Source of the DNA: Branchinecta lynchi | Lineage: Eukaryota; Arthropoda; Branchiopoda; Anostraca; Branchinectidae | Direction: 5' to 3' | Length of the DNA: 64,000 nucleotides | Assembly (NCBI GenBank): GCA_023053575.1 | Contig: JAKZAP010000004.1 | Coordinates: 21,323,675-21,387,674, forward strand | Shown: piece after piece, positions 1-11,549 of the stretch | Layout: every line of letters starts with the position of its first letter | Position numbering within the stretch: the stretch's first letter is position 1 | The notes under the pieces: model-generated | The model's database searches: none | What the model saw: the letters and a program-made list of their open reading frames with translations, nothing else | What the model was told of the DNA's origin: nothing | Position numbers and translations under genes: made by a program

Positions 1-85
1 CTGTGTATTTTGTAAATTTGTATTCCTTTTCTAGCTTTTAGCTATTCGGATTAAACTTGATTGATTGATTGATTGATCGATTCAA
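1..85 (+). mobile_element. LINE 3' end with (TTGA)n tail
   Basis: A short T-rich stretch ends in about five TTGA/TTGATTGA units (roughly 56-80), the form of microsatellite tail left by L2/CR1-like non-LTR retrotransposons. The body lies outside the window, so the family is not assigned. Just downstream (129-170) is a GACATACGGAAGGACGGATA stretch followed by TTTTACGAAAT, which resembles the terminal tract of the GGGATCCC element at 41028-41869 and may be a decayed end of that family. Confidence 0.45.
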
Positions 86-175
86 AGGTCGATTTTTACC
101 AAAAAAAAAATTAAAAAAATTGCATTAACTGATGGGAAGACATACGGAAGGACGGATAATTTTACGAAATGACAA

Positions 176-593
176 TAGTTGCGTTTTTGCAGATTCCATG
201 GTATCTGATACCACGGTCTAAAGTCGTTTTTGCAGTTATCGTGGTAACTGATACCACGGTCAAAAGGCGTTTTTGCAGTTGATCCTGGTATCTGGCCAGT
301 TACCGTGGTATCAGAAATTCAGATACTACGGTCCGACGTGGTAACTGGTCGTGGTATCTGAAAAGTCATTACACTTTCATCAAATTTCGTCAGATTGGTA
401 AGAAAGAAGTTTAGCACTTACTGATGTAACTGGATATCTGTTTTTCTTTTGGGATGACTTCGAAAAGTGCAATTTCGGCAATAGTTTTTGCAGAGCACTG
501 TGTATCAGATACCACGATAACTGCAAAAACGACTAATTGCAGATCCAGTTACCGTGGTAACAGATACTATGGTATCAGGAAAAACGTAACTAA
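176..593 (+). mobile_element. MITE-A copy 1 (TAGTTGCG ends)
   Basis: Non-autonomous DNA element with terminal inverted repeats beginning TAGTTGCGTTTTTGCAGA and ending in its reverse complement (this copy has decayed ends). The interior is built of repeated ACCATGGT/ACCACGGT palindromic blocks and a central unique stretch with the conserved string GAAAAGTGCAATTTCGGCAA. Five other copies occur in the window. No coding capacity. The outermost TA may be the target duplication. Confidence 0.8.
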
Positions 594-2099
594 TACCTGT
601 CATCATATTCCATAACGAACTGAAAATCTAAAGTCCACCTAGAGAGGGATTTGAGCCCGTCTCCTTCGACTTATCGGGTCGGGACTCTAATCATATGATC
701 TGTCGAGGAGCTTGAGAACTGAGTTCGCAACCTCTACAATCATCAATTAGGAACTGGCTACAGGAACAGTGATCTCAATCAAGACACACTTTTTTAAACA
801 GTTCACTTCCCCATGTCACAGGATTTGTAAATATTTAAGTGAAGATTGCATTTATGCAAGGTAGCCTATTTTTACCGCGACAGTCAAACAAGAAATAATT
901 CTGTATAAATAAATATTACAAATATAAACGTTTCGGAATCCCAGAAGTAATCAAAGAAATACCGAAGTCTCCCACGCCTAGTTGACCTAAATTGCAAACT
1001 CGGTCATTACGGTCGGATAACAAAACAACCGTTATCAAGTTATTATGAAATGCCACCAATGGTCATTTTCGTGCATTATATATAATATTTTACTACAATG
1101 AAACAGAGTTTCGGCTCGGTTAAGTATTGATAATCGAGAACATGGCAGAACTAGCCTTTAAAGAACCCCTCTTACTTTTCCTCGTTTTCACACCCCCAGT
1201 GACGACGTACACCAACCCCTGAAATCTCCCTTTTTACAAAATCCTTGTAAATCAATTTACTGAATTAGGCGATAGCATAGATTTTCCCGGGGTACCAATC
1301 AAATCTTATATCTCCGTTCGCAATATTACCTTTTGTCTAATAATGCAAACACACGAACAGGGATGGGCGCTCTCGCACTGGAATTCCTGCCCGGATTTTC
1401 GTCACCATCATCACTTCTCCTTGGAAAATTTGTGATTTATGCAACTGTATCGCCGAAACATATCAAGGTAGGATCAAAGAGTTAGCCACTCCAGAGCAGA
1501 AGCCGAAAAGAAGTGAATGTGGGCCTATGTGCCTTTTTTCGGCCAACCTTTATGAGGTACCGAGTATGCAGCTACACCATACTCACCTTCGGCTCCTTGT
1601 CAGATTACAGTTCGCCAGGAGTAATATTTTATTGCAGTTTAAAGCGAGATCTGACATGTGAAAGGTCCTTCTCGAAATATTCTTTTTCACACTAGCGTCA
1701 TGAAACAAATGTTTGCTAAAAGTGTTAAATTCAGGCAAAGCATCAGGTCACGCTGTTTTTGAAGACTTGGTTAATGAACTAGTTATAACCGAACAATACA
1801 GATACCATCAGTACCATCACCCCTGAACCTAATAGAGGTAGGTGTGTGATCAAATTATATTTCATCACTCCAGCCAATGATAGCGTTCTATCTGGTGCTT
1901 CCGCGCCATCTATTGAGCACTATCTAAGCCTTTACTCGACAGCAACATAGATGCCTCTTTCACCGTAAAGTCCAGGCATGAGTGCCATCTATTGCCACGT
2001 CTCCAAGCTTTAACACTAAGACGCAGGCGCTAGATGGCAACCAGTTACTGATATAATAGAGAACTGTTTTCCTTGCAGCACACTTTGAGGGTTCGGAAA
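594..2099. other. No gene recognised
   Basis: About 1.5 kb without a coding feature I can support. The stretch 640-740 read on the minus strand ends with a tRNA B-box-like string (GGGCTCAAATCCC) and may be a decayed tRNA-derived SINE, but no clear A box or cloverleaf is visible. The small frame at 1513-1695 has no recognisable similarity. Confidence 0.3.
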
Positions 2100-2734
2100 T
2101 AAGAACGTAAAACAACGGGTGGTTCAAAAACCACGACGGTTTTGTTGACCATTCTCACAATATCCCAGCTCAGAATGCCCACGACGAAAATGCCCACGAA
2201 TCCCATGGTCAAGATGCCCAGGGTTCAAAATGCCCAAAACCAAAGGACTCGCGGCTAAAAATGCACACTACTTAAAATGCCCAGAAGTGAGGTCAAAGAC
2301 CCCGAAATCAAAATCGTCCAACATGTCCACAGGGTTTAAAATTGTCCTGGTTCAAAACGCGGACGCCCATGCTGTCTACAGGGGAAGCCAAAATGATCCT
2401 GGGGCAAAGGACAACGAGATCATAAGGGACATGATTACCATGGAAAATGCACTGAAACAAATTATTTTATTGTTTATTGATCAGTTCAGCGTTGTTTGCC
2501 TTGAAGTACAGAAGAAATATCATATAAGATTGTTCCAACAAAGAAAGGAAACTAGGGGAGCCAAATTCTCGAATCAACTTGCACCATGAAGGTAATATTT
2601 GTTCTATAATTAAAAATAACAGTTTAATGATCGCTGTTTGGGATTTATTTTTTTCAGAATTCGGCAGAGTATTCAGTATTATTTTATAACTGAAATTATA
2701 CCAGTTCAAAAAAGGATTATTACCATTCTGATAC

Positions 2735-2840
2735 TCAGAGGCATTACTAGCCAAAATAAAAATAAAACATTTTTTTTTGGGGGGGCAAGGTATTTCCCGA
2801 CTGGCTGGTCATTTTACCGACAGTTTTTTGCAGAATAACA
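2735..2840 (-). repeat. Decayed copy of the 15-kb hairpin repeat
   Basis: The strings CAGAGGCATTACTAGCCAAAA, a G-rich run, then GACTGGCTGGTCATTTTACC and GACAGTTTTTTGCAGA match, in the opposite orientation, the right half of the hairpin repeat and its flank at about 15079-15200. It shows that the hairpin belongs to a dispersed family and is not unique sequence. Confidence 0.5.
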
Positions 2841-3083
2841 ACTATTTTTAAAGTTTAATTGAAAAGGGCTGGGATAGGCCAATCTAGTTACCCGTCACTT
2901 ATTCACTTAAAGGAACAGAAAACTTGACTCAAAACTTGACTTGAAGAGCTAGGTGAGATATCAAGAATGTACCCTGAGTCGACACTGAGAGTAAGAAAAA
3001 TTCTCGTTACGACCATTTCAGTTTCCGGGCAGTTTCCGAGAATTCGTCTTTTGAGTTAGTAGAAAAAAAAAGCAAAAGGTTTG

Positions 3084-3145
3084 TCTGCCGGGAGTAGGAA
3101 TCGAACGCACGACCTCTTGACTACTACCCCGATACTATGGCCAAA
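3084..3145 (-). other. tRNA-like sequence, probable SINE head
   Basis: Read on the minus strand there is a D-arm/A-box-like string (TAGTATCGGGGTAGTA) followed by a TPsiC-like arm with GCGTTCGATTCCTACTCC, close to the pol III B-box consensus GGTTCGANTCC. The spacing is shorter than in a normal tRNA and I cannot fold a full acceptor stem, so this is more likely a tRNA-derived SINE or pseudo-tRNA than a working tRNA. Confidence 0.35.
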
Positions 3146-3600
3146 ACACGGCCAAAGGTGAACTTTTACAGTGCATAATTACAGTGCATAAGGGGCAAGG
3201 GCCTGCCAGCTAGCGTTGGGAACACTAAGGAGGGGGTTCGAGATAACAAAGAAGGGGGGGGGGGGGGTCCTATCGACAATAAGTCCCTGTATCTTTATCT
3301 AAGCCCCCCAGGTCGGTTTGATGGCCGAAAGTTGCTTAGTCAAGTTTTCTGTCCCTTTAAACTGGCTTGAAGACCCGCTGAAAATGCGTTACTACGTTGT
3401 CCCACAATTCACGAAATAATCGTCTTTCAAATGGTGGAATTTCCCTGTGATTTGTGGTACCATGTATGCGCTTGTATTTTTGTTGTATGCCTTACTAGAA
3501 AGATGTATGGTTTTTTTTCACTAAGTAGTCTTCACCAAGCTCACCTCTGCCCACTGAAAAGCTGCGTTGTGTTGAAATCAAAACTTCCCGCGTCATAGTA

Positions 3601-3864
3601 GAATTGTATCGTGCTATTCAAAACTGTGCTAACTGAAAATTTTTTGAATACTGAGTTAAATATACCATTGGAAAGAACATAGCTGATTTGGTATTCTGTT
3701 AAACTGTGCTAAGTGCTAGATGACGACGTGAGCACCATCTAACAGGTAGATTAGTTTTAACCTTCTAAGTTCCTACTTTCTTCGTGCAGATGGCATACAT
3801 AAAACTGGGCCCACAAATTATGAAAATGTAGTTAGCACAGTTTTGAAGAACACGGCACAATTTA
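3601..3864. mobile_element. MITE with AATTGT...CAAAACTGTGCTAACT ends
   Basis: The left end contains CAAAACTGTGCTAACT shortly after AATTGTATCGTG. The right end contains AGTTAGCACAGTTTTG then CACGGCACAATTT, its imperfect reverse complement over about 33 bp. The 200-bp interior is non-coding. A typical small terminal-inverted-repeat element, found once here. Confidence 0.6.
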
Positions 3865-4200
3865 CGTTGTGGGGACGGCCGCAGATATAATGAACGTCAT
3901 AACTAGAGCAGATGGTGGAAAATAAAAAAAAAAGCTTAGCACAATCCAAATAATTCAGTGTATTCAGTCAAATGACACAAAAATAAGTGGACTTTTCAGT
4001 TAAACTTAACAGACCTTTGTTAACTCATCCTTAAATCCAGTTACTATGGATTGAATATCTCAAACAACTCAATCGTGACCATTCTGAACCGTGACTATTT
4101 TGAGCGGTGGACATTTTGAACCGTGGGCATTATGAGTCATGGGCGTTTATAGTGGTCATTTTGAGTCGTGGGTATTGTGATCGTCGGCACTTCCCTGCAG

Positions 4201-4810
4201 AAGAACAATGCAGCGTAAGAAAAGAAAAGAAGAAATAGTCATTGCCTAGGAAACTGCAGTGCAGTCGAGAGTTAAGGTGATAAGGAATCGTCATCATGCC
4301 TAGCAACATGATTACATCAATATCTCTTTGGATAATAAGGAAGGCGAAGCAATCAGGCTGCCGTCTCTGACACCCGTCTGACCTATTGTGTGCGTAGAAA
4401 AGCTAATAACATTTTGTTTATTTCTCTGAACAAACTCTAAAGCTGAAACTTGACGTATAAGGACTAAGGACTGTCGACAAACTTTAAAGTTTACGAGAGT
4501 AGGGCTGAGATCCGACAGCTTTACTACACATCACTTACTCACTTAAATAAGCCTGGAAGCGTCGAACGAACTTATGTGCTTGTCCCTCTAGGCTTGAAAT
4601 ATTTACCGACTACAACAGGAAACTAAAATAGGTAAGGTAAATAAATAAATAAACCTGGTGTTTCTTAAAAGCATCAGACATGCCAGTGGCATAAAAAACG
4701 ACGCTTCACTAATTCTGATGGGATTTTTAAAAAATTATTAATACAGGAATGTCAGATTCGTTGCAAGACATCACTTTCCTAATTTCTACGGGAGTAACCT
4801 TCTAGCTTAG
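4201..4810. other. No gene recognised
   Basis: AT-rich spacer with an AAATAAATAAATAAA run at about 4640-4656, possibly a LINE tail. No exon-like protein similarity seen on either strand. Confidence 0.3.
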
Positions 4811-5107
4811 TGAGCGTGTTCCACCCTTCTAACAATAGTTACTATTTCCGTTCCATCGTCACGAAAAGTTACTACGCTGACCGTTCCAACCTTGTCGGAA
4901 TAGTAACTAATAGTTACTATTTGCTTACCATGCTCGGGAGCGTAGTAAGCGTAGTAACTATGCATCTCTGTAACGTGATTGGTCGGATTCACCCCTGGCG
5001 TGAGATCATGCTGGAAAATAGAAAAATCGTTCCAGCCTTGACGGCAAAAAGCCAGAATTCGTGACGTCATGTGTAGTAACTACGGTAAGTAGGGTGGAAC
5101 ACGCTCA
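4811..5107 (+). mobile_element. MITE-B copy 1 (GAGCGTGTTCCA ends)
   Basis: Terminal inverted repeats GAGCGTGTTCCACCCTTCT / GTAGGGTGGAACACGCTC. The interior is rich in AGTTACTA/TAGTAACT repeats plus a conserved AAGCCAGAATTCGTGACGTC block near one end. A 297-bp non-autonomous element. The overlapping small frames on both strands exist only because the sequence is quasi-palindromic. Confidence 0.8.
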
Positions 5108-5200
5108 GTATCTTTAACCCTGGAAATGCAGGCCTTTGTTGAAACTCAAATTCTCCGGGTCTGGGTGAATTTTGGATTTCCGTACACGCAGCGCACACTT

Positions 5201-5508
5201 TGAGCGTGTTCCATCCTACTTACCGTAGTTACTACGCATAACGTCACGAATTCTGGCTTTTCGCCGTCAAGGCTGGAACGAGTTTTATATTTCCCAGCAG
5301 GATCTCACGCCAGGGGCGAATCCGACCAATCACGTTACAGAGATGCGTATAGTTACTACGCTTACTACGGTCCCGAGCATGGTAAGCAAATAGTGAATAT
5401 TAGTTACTATTCCGACAAGGTTGGAACGGTCAGCGTAGTAACTTTTCATGAGGATGGAACGGAAATAGTAACTATTAGTAACTATTGTTAGAAGGGTGGA
5501 ACACGCTC
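5201..5508 (-). mobile_element. MITE-B copy 2, inverted relative to copy 1
   Basis: The same element as 4811-5107 in reverse orientation: it begins with the end block (GAGCGTGTTCCATCCTACTT, CGTAGTTACTACGC) and finishes GAAGGGTGGAACACGCTC. Only about 93 bp separates the two copies, so together they form a roughly 700-bp inverted repeat. Confidence 0.8.
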
Positions 5509-7379
5509 TTTGAACGTTATTACTAGAGCACCGGGAGAAGAAATACAAATCCCGTCAATGATTCAAAATATTTCAGTGTATTCAAATAGCAGATGTAAGA
5601 ATAAACTGTCTTTTCAGTTAAACTTTAAAGGATAGGTAACGGAAGGTACTCGTGAATAACTGAATAATTGAACAAACTTGTTATGGACTTTTGGTGCAGG
5701 GATAAAGGCAGCATCATGCACCAGAGAAACAGTCAGACGAAAATGGAGATAAAATCGGTGACGACACAAAGCAATTGCGCATGAAGCTCTTGCTTCCCAA
5801 CGACCGGGAAATGTATGAATTAAGCAAATTTCAACCAATGGGAAGGCTCGAAACGAATTCTCTACCGTCAGAACTGTCACATATTCTACAGAAAACTTTC
5901 TTCAACCGACAAACAAGCGACGTCCAACTTCATTAGGTATTCGGGAAGACCGCAGAAAAAGCAGTTTTACGTCAAACCTACTGGTTTTGACTACTCGAAA
6001 GAACAGCAAAAAATCGTGGAGGACGGAGAGAGGAGACGGTGACGGCCCCAATGGGATTGGAGTCTGTCCATTCTCGATGAAGAAAAACCGCGCTGACTTA
6101 ATAGTAAAAATCTGTGGCGGACGCCAAACAGACACGAAGCGGAAAACATAATTGAAAGGAAATGGAAAGCAAACTGTTACTAAACAGACGGAAAAATATA
6201 AATAGGCAAATAGGCTGCAACAGGCTCAGTGGGCAGAAGCAGGCCAAGTGACATTGATTTAAAAAATAAAATAAAATTGAAACATGCTTATTTGTTCGCC
6301 AGCTTCAGACGAAAACAATTTCAGACGAAAACAAAAGAAGACATTGATTTCACAATAGAACAAAGCTTCCGTGAAACCGGTACCATGGCCATCATCGTTT
6401 CTTCTTTAAACATTCTATACTGACTTTTCTAATCTTTCGTGAATAGAACTGAATAAAAAAAAAAATTAACTCAACAAGACTTCAAAAAATTTGAGAAAAA
6501 ACATCAAAGTTGCAATCAAAACATCCGCAACAGCCTTGAGAATCTCCGAGTCTTACTTTCACATTTCTGGAAAGATGGTCCGCTTACAAAATCCAAATAA
6601 CGGACCTTGGCCCTGCCCACCGTGGGCCCTTCTTCTCTACTTACCTCTACTTACACTGGTCATAAATTGAAACATTCACGTACACAAAACCTGGGTTTGT
6701 GATTGAAACTTCCAATGCTCACGTCAATCAATGTTTGCGAAACTGTATGCAAGTTTTGTGACGGAATGGAGAAAATCTACCATTCAGTTTCCAGTCTGAG
6801 CGTCCTGAAGAGGACCCTTGCCAAGACGGGTCGAAATATAGCTCTAATAGAATTTAGCTGACATTTTGAACTGTCAAATATGAAAATCTACCATTTCTGT
6901 ACTACTAGACAACCAACAGTTTGGAAATATGTAGGGAAAACTATCTACCACCCACTACTTGGTGACCATCTTGATAAACATCCAGAATTCTGGAAGAGAC
7001 TGAAACCTGGTTAAACCTTCTCAGACCCAGAATTAGAATCATTTATTTAGACAAACTGTCATAGTCAAGAAGAAAGAACTCAACTAAATGGCGCTTGGGC
7101 TTACACAGACTGAAAACAAAAAACTTCAATACTTGTTAAACGCTGATGTGTAATACGGAACGAGCGTGTTTAAAAACCGATTTGTTCGTGTGGTAGGGTA
7201 CCAGTTTTTCTTTGTTTTTAGAACTAGTGTCTACTCGATTCGACATGACTGGTGGTAGTATGGCCCTATGTTTGTCACTTCTTAGAAGGAATTGGCCAAA
7301 TGTCCATATCAAACTGAAACGACGCTCGTAAAGGGACGGTAGTTGTAAGGTTGATAATGCTGATTCATTGTTTTTTTTA
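5509..7379. other. No gene recognised
   Basis: Open frames here (for example 5614-5880 and 5902-6135 on minus, 6229-6423 on plus) are short, with no recognisable domain and no good splice context. The last few hundred bases may be upstream sequence of the LINE remnant that becomes recognisable from about 7380. Confidence 0.3.
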
Positions 7380-8700
7380 CTTCAGAGATCCAGAAAGCAT
7401 TTAATATTCTTTACCACAGAGTCTGATCAGACAAACTTTTCAATGAATTTTTAATATATTCATCAACTGGTTACGAATTGTAAAATATACAACCCCTTAC
7501 TCAACTTTTACATCACTACCTACAAATTGCGGATTGCCCCAGGGAGCACTCATCGGCCCAATTTTATTCCTGATAATGACGAACAACTTCGGTAACAAGT
7601 CTGCAATCGTTGGAAGTTTGTGGATGATGTCGCTGCTTGAGGTTTACAAGAGAGAAACAAGTAGCGTAACGGAACTACTTCAGGACATCACAGTTGAAGC
7701 TGCAGCTCTGATATGAAGGTGAACACCAAGAAGTCAAACATAGTAGTTGCGTTTTTGGTCTGAATTCTCAGTTCTCCGTTCTCGCTTCTGAATCTCGATT
7801 CTCGTACAAATTACCGTTTTTGCTCCTCTGGCTTCTCCATTCTTGCTTTTGACAAAAACACTAATTTGGTTGGCAGCTGGTCCGCAACCCGGTATACTTG
7901 TCTATGAATATTGAACATCCGCACTTTGTTGACCAATCAGGAAGGAGAACGGAGAGAGGAGAATCGAGAATTCACCATCGGAGCAACTTCTCGATTCTGC
8001 AGACTCGCGATTCTGACAAGAACGCAAGAAAAGGAGAATTCGCTTCGTCTGAATAGTCCAAAAACCCGAAATAAACCCCAAAAACCCGAACCCGAGGAGA
8101 ATTGCAAGGAGAATTTGAATTAAAGACGCACTAAATGACTGTTAGTTTCCGAGAATCAAAACCCTCGTCCTTGCAGAAATATTGACCACAAATCCTAAAC
8201 TTGTGAGAATTACTTTGACGATAAGTGGGAGGCTCTATGTGCAACCAACTACAAGACAATCTAGAGCATCCCTTTCCATCTTAAAGCTTTCTCAAAATTC
8301 TGACGTCCAAAATTCCATCTCCTTCACTTGTACGCGTCATTTCTTCGCCCGGTTCTGGAGTACGCTTCTCCCGTCTGGCACTTTCGCTTAACAATGGATC
8401 AATCGGAGAGACTTGAATCAAGTCAGGAGAGAGCTCTTCGCATAATCTAAGCTGTCAAAGCAGGGCCCATGATATTCTCATCCTCAAATAATTCAGTGTC
8501 TCAACTTCAGTGGCGACACTGGCTCACTTGAGTTTAGTTCGGATTCACAATCGCTTCCACTCCCCAGGTTCCAAAATATTTTCCAGATCCATATTACCCC
8601 CCTAAAGCGCGCTTACCAAGAACTAAATCAGAAAACCCCCGAAAGTCACTCATATACTCGCCGAAACAGAAAGATAAAAAAAATCTCTGTACCGGCTTTT
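7380..8700 (+). pseudogene. Decayed LINE reverse transcriptase (CR1/L2-like)
   Basis: A plus-strand non-LTR retrotransposon RT broken by frameshifts and stops. In order I can read KAFN.LYHR (the usual SKAFD..H block, near 7397), GLPQGALIGPILFLIM at 7531-7578 (RT block 4), FVDD at 7617-7628 in another frame (the Y/FxDD catalytic box), NTKKSN in the following block, then RPVLEYASPVWHFRLT near 8346 and QSERLESSQERALRII (the thumb/C-terminal block of CR1-like RTs). The endonuclease and the 5' part are not recognised. The frame changes show that it is dead. Assignment to the CR1/L2/Jockey group rests on these motifs only. Confidence 0.8.
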
Positions 8701-9489
8701 TTTCGTGAAAAAAATGATACTTCTAGACTTTTTAGGCAGCCTTTTTTTCACTCTTGCTTCAAGTTTCAATCATAAACCTAGTTTTTGTCTGTATGTTTCA
8801 GTTTTTACATTATCAGTAGCGTACCTCTTGAGGGATTTTGCGAGATCACGAATTCTCCCGTCATCATATTTTAAAGGTAACAAAATATAAAACGATTAAT
8901 GCCGGAACAGTGGATAGAAACGGAAACGTCAGCTACATGTGCTTTGGCAGCGATATTGCGGTCCTTCTTGTCAAAGGTCCTCGTCAGGCTGTCGAACGTC
9001 AAACGACTTCAAAAGGACACACAAACTGATTTGGGCCGCCGTTCCTTAAGACACTTTCGTTCCAACTTCCTCCACAGAGGAAAATCGGAAACTTGATGTT
9101 TATACCCCCATCTCAAAAGGCGATGAATTTATTGAAGCTTACCTGATATTCCTTGTCTCCCTTCAATGAACCTCCCCCTCCTCCTGTCTGTACGGTATTC
9201 ATCTGAAGCTACAAATCCTCGCGCTTGGGAACTGAAACAGCATTACTGAAAAAGAGAACCGAACAGATCAGATACAGCTTGAGGAAAGGGATATACGAGA
9301 TACGAGACACTTTTTCTTTATTTATTTATCACCCGTCCTTTGAAAAAGAAAAAGGACGGAGTACAAAAACGAAAAGAAAAGCTAAACATAATTAATTTTT
9401 AGTTTATTTTAGTGAAGGTTTGATTATTTATATAATAAGGTAGTAAATGTGTACTACACTCTAAAGTAAAACGCAACGTGTTTTAGATA
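8701..9489. other. LINE flank and minus-strand LINE tail
   Basis: Mostly unassigned. At about 9310-9380 the minus strand reads GGACGGGTGATAAATAAATAAA after CTTTTTCTTTTTC, the form of a LINE 3' end with an AATAAA signal and a short A/T-rich tail. The small plus-strand frames at 8705-9096 have no recognisable similarity. Confidence 0.35.
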
Positions 9490-9685
9490 TGCAACGCTGC
9501 CGGCCCTATGAACCAGTTTTCAGAATTTGCCAGTTTTCTAGTAAAGTGTTTCTCCTAAGAAACCATTTTAGCGAATCCGTTTCAAGAGAAAACGTACCGC
9601 ACAAGAATATGTTGCAGGAGAAAGCGTTTCTATTTGCAAAAGCGTTTCTTAGAAAACTGGTTCAAAGGGCCGGCAGCGCTGCATG
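9490..9685. mobile_element. 196-bp near-palindromic MITE
   Basis: The left end GCAACGCTGCCGGCCCTATG followed by AACCAGTTTTC pairs with the right end GAAAACTGGTTCAAAGGGCC followed by GGCAGCGCTGC, giving inverted repeats of about 30 bp. The middle alternates AAGCGTTTCT/AGAAACG-like blocks and is itself partly self-complementary. A single copy; non-coding. Confidence 0.7.
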
Positions 9686-10011
9686 CTGAAGGGTTGCATA
9701 TACATAACGTTTCATTGGGAATTCGTGCCAGAAGTACACGTGAGACATAATAATATCCGATGAAAAACAAGCTTCCTTCTTCTGATTTGGGTAGTCTTCT
9801 GCGCGATACATTAGTTAAGAGACGATGAAAATCAATGACCGATGCAAACGTCTGACCTTCGCGTTTGAAAAAACGTGAGTTTTCTGAAAAGTCTTCTTAC
9901 TGTAGCAATGTCACAGAAATTCCTCTCCTATCACCATTACCCTTTATATACATGTATAGTCAAGAATAATGACTTTATAAGCTAATATTTTATTCATTAA
10001 GAGTTTAGAAG
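9686..10011. other. No gene recognised
   Basis: A 326-bp AT-rich spacer between a MITE and a module element. I see nothing assignable. Confidence 0.3.
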
Positions 10012-11549
10012 ACAAGAGCTAGAAGCACATATGGCACTTGCAACGCTGTATCAGAGGATGAAAATAGGAAATAGGAAAATAGGACCAATTCGTGCGTTAG
10101 TTGTGTTCATTTGTAAGCAAACCCCTTGAGATAAGAATGATCATGGGTCCTTTGAAATCGTGAGAATGTATCGTTCTTAAAAACTTTTCTATTTACGCAT
10201 TTGGCTGTGATGATGCTCACTTTAAGGGCGCTAGAACATTCATCCGTAACGAACACTCCTGCACAAATGATGTTAAGCTCATCGAAATCCTGAAAATATG
10301 TATTCTGCTCAAAATAATTGTTTTTTACTTTAAGGAAATCACAAAACCCTTGAGGCAAAACGGATCACGGGCCCTTGGGGATCACGAATATAATTATATC
10401 TTTTGGTCAAAAGTGATTTTTTTTTACTTTTCGGTAAGATATGTAATTTAAGGGTGCTAAAAATTCATTTCTTAGCAAAATCCTTGAGGCATTAACGATC
10501 ATGGGCTAATGGGGATCATGAAAAAGTATATTTTGCTTTAATAGTAGGCTACTTCAAAGGATGGTCGAATCTGAGAAATGACAATTTCTAAGCCAATCTT
10601 GTTAAGTCTCTGATGTTCAAAGTCGAGTTTCATCGTCCTTGCGGATCTGGAAGTACCTTAACTCGCGGTGACCGGAATTTCGGACCCACACCCCCTACAA
10701 CTCCCCCAAAGGTGCCCGAATTCTGGTACTGTGACGTATCTATGGCTTGTGCTTGCTCTTCCCGCCAAGTTTCATCGCTCCACTCTAAGGGTGTCACAAG
10801 ATTGCCGGTTCTCCCCTCCAACCACCCCCACCCCACCTTAATGGGATCTGGTCGGAACTGATCTCGGAAATTTGAGATACGAGGCTTTTCCAAATACAAG
10901 TTTCATTCAGATCCGATCACCCTTTCGAAAGTTAAACATGCCTCAAGACTCCGGATTCTCCCCCCCCCCTCCCCACGATGGTCAGATTGGGAAACTAACT
11001 ATTTTAAGTCAATCATCTCAAGCCTCAAATGGTCAAGCCAATTTTCATCGTCTTAGCCCCCCCCCCCCCCCCCAGGGTCCGAATACGGCCCGGTTCCGTC
11101 GCTAATGTATCTAGGGCATGTGCTTGTTCTTCTCACCAAGTTTCATCCCAATCGCTCTAGTCTAATCTTGTCACAATATTTCCGGTTCTCCCCTCCGACT
11201 CCCCCCCCCCCACATTCATCGGATCCGTTCAGGACTCGAAGTGGGAGATCTGGGACACGAGATTGTTAAAATACAGTTTCATTAAGATCCTATAACCCGT
11301 TCGAAAGTTATAGATGCCTCAACATTCCGGATTCTCCATCCCTCCATTCCCCCCTCGGTGGTCGGATTGGGGAAGTGACTATTTTCAAGTTAGTTTGGTT
11401 GGGTCCCTTATATGCCTGCCAAGTTTCATCGTCCTAACTTTCTGGAAGTACCCTAACTCGAGAACAGTGAACTGACAGACCGATCGACCAACAGACCGAT
11501 GAGTGATCTGTATATGGCACTTGAGCAAAGCTGCAAGTGACATAAGAAC
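10012..11549 (+). mobile_element. Module element, short subfamily, copy 1
   Basis: Begins ACAAGAGCTAGAAGCACATA then TGGCACTTGCAACGCTG, and ends in a hairpin region ATATGGCACTTGAG...GCAAGTGACATAAGAAC. The 5' half contains repeated blocks with ACCCTTGAGGC and GATCATGGGC. The 3' half has AAGTTTCATC modules separated by poly-C runs, then a CTGACAGACCGATCG-type tract. Shares its 3' half with the long subfamily. No protein-coding capacity; open frames on both strands are by-products of the repeats. Confidence 0.8.

Larger units (their letters stand above)
2110..4200. mobile_element. Foldback-like element with minisatellite inverted ends
   Basis: The left end (about 2121-2430) is a run of degenerate 14-20 bp units of the form TTCAAAATGCCCACGAC. 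The right end (about 4067-4196) is a run of the complementary form GTGGGCATTTTGAACC. Long terminal inverted repeats made of short tandem units are the signature of foldback (FB/Galileo-like) elements. The 1.6 kb between them holds a fragment of the 15-kb hairpin family, a tRNA-like sequence, a poly-G run and a MITE, so the element is old and reused. No transposase frame is visible. Confidence 0.5.

Noticed and set aside
4807..5548. Overlapping frames rich in NSYY/SYYADRSNLVGIV on both strands
   Set aside because: Generated by AGTTACTA repeats in the quasi-palindromic MITE-B; the same peptide appears on either strand because of the symmetry.
6795..6850. CTGAAGA...GTCGAAA resembling a hammerhead ribozyme core
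   Set aside because: A short stem II can be drawn, but the expected NUH cleavage triplet and a convincing stem III/stem I pairing are missing. Probably chance.
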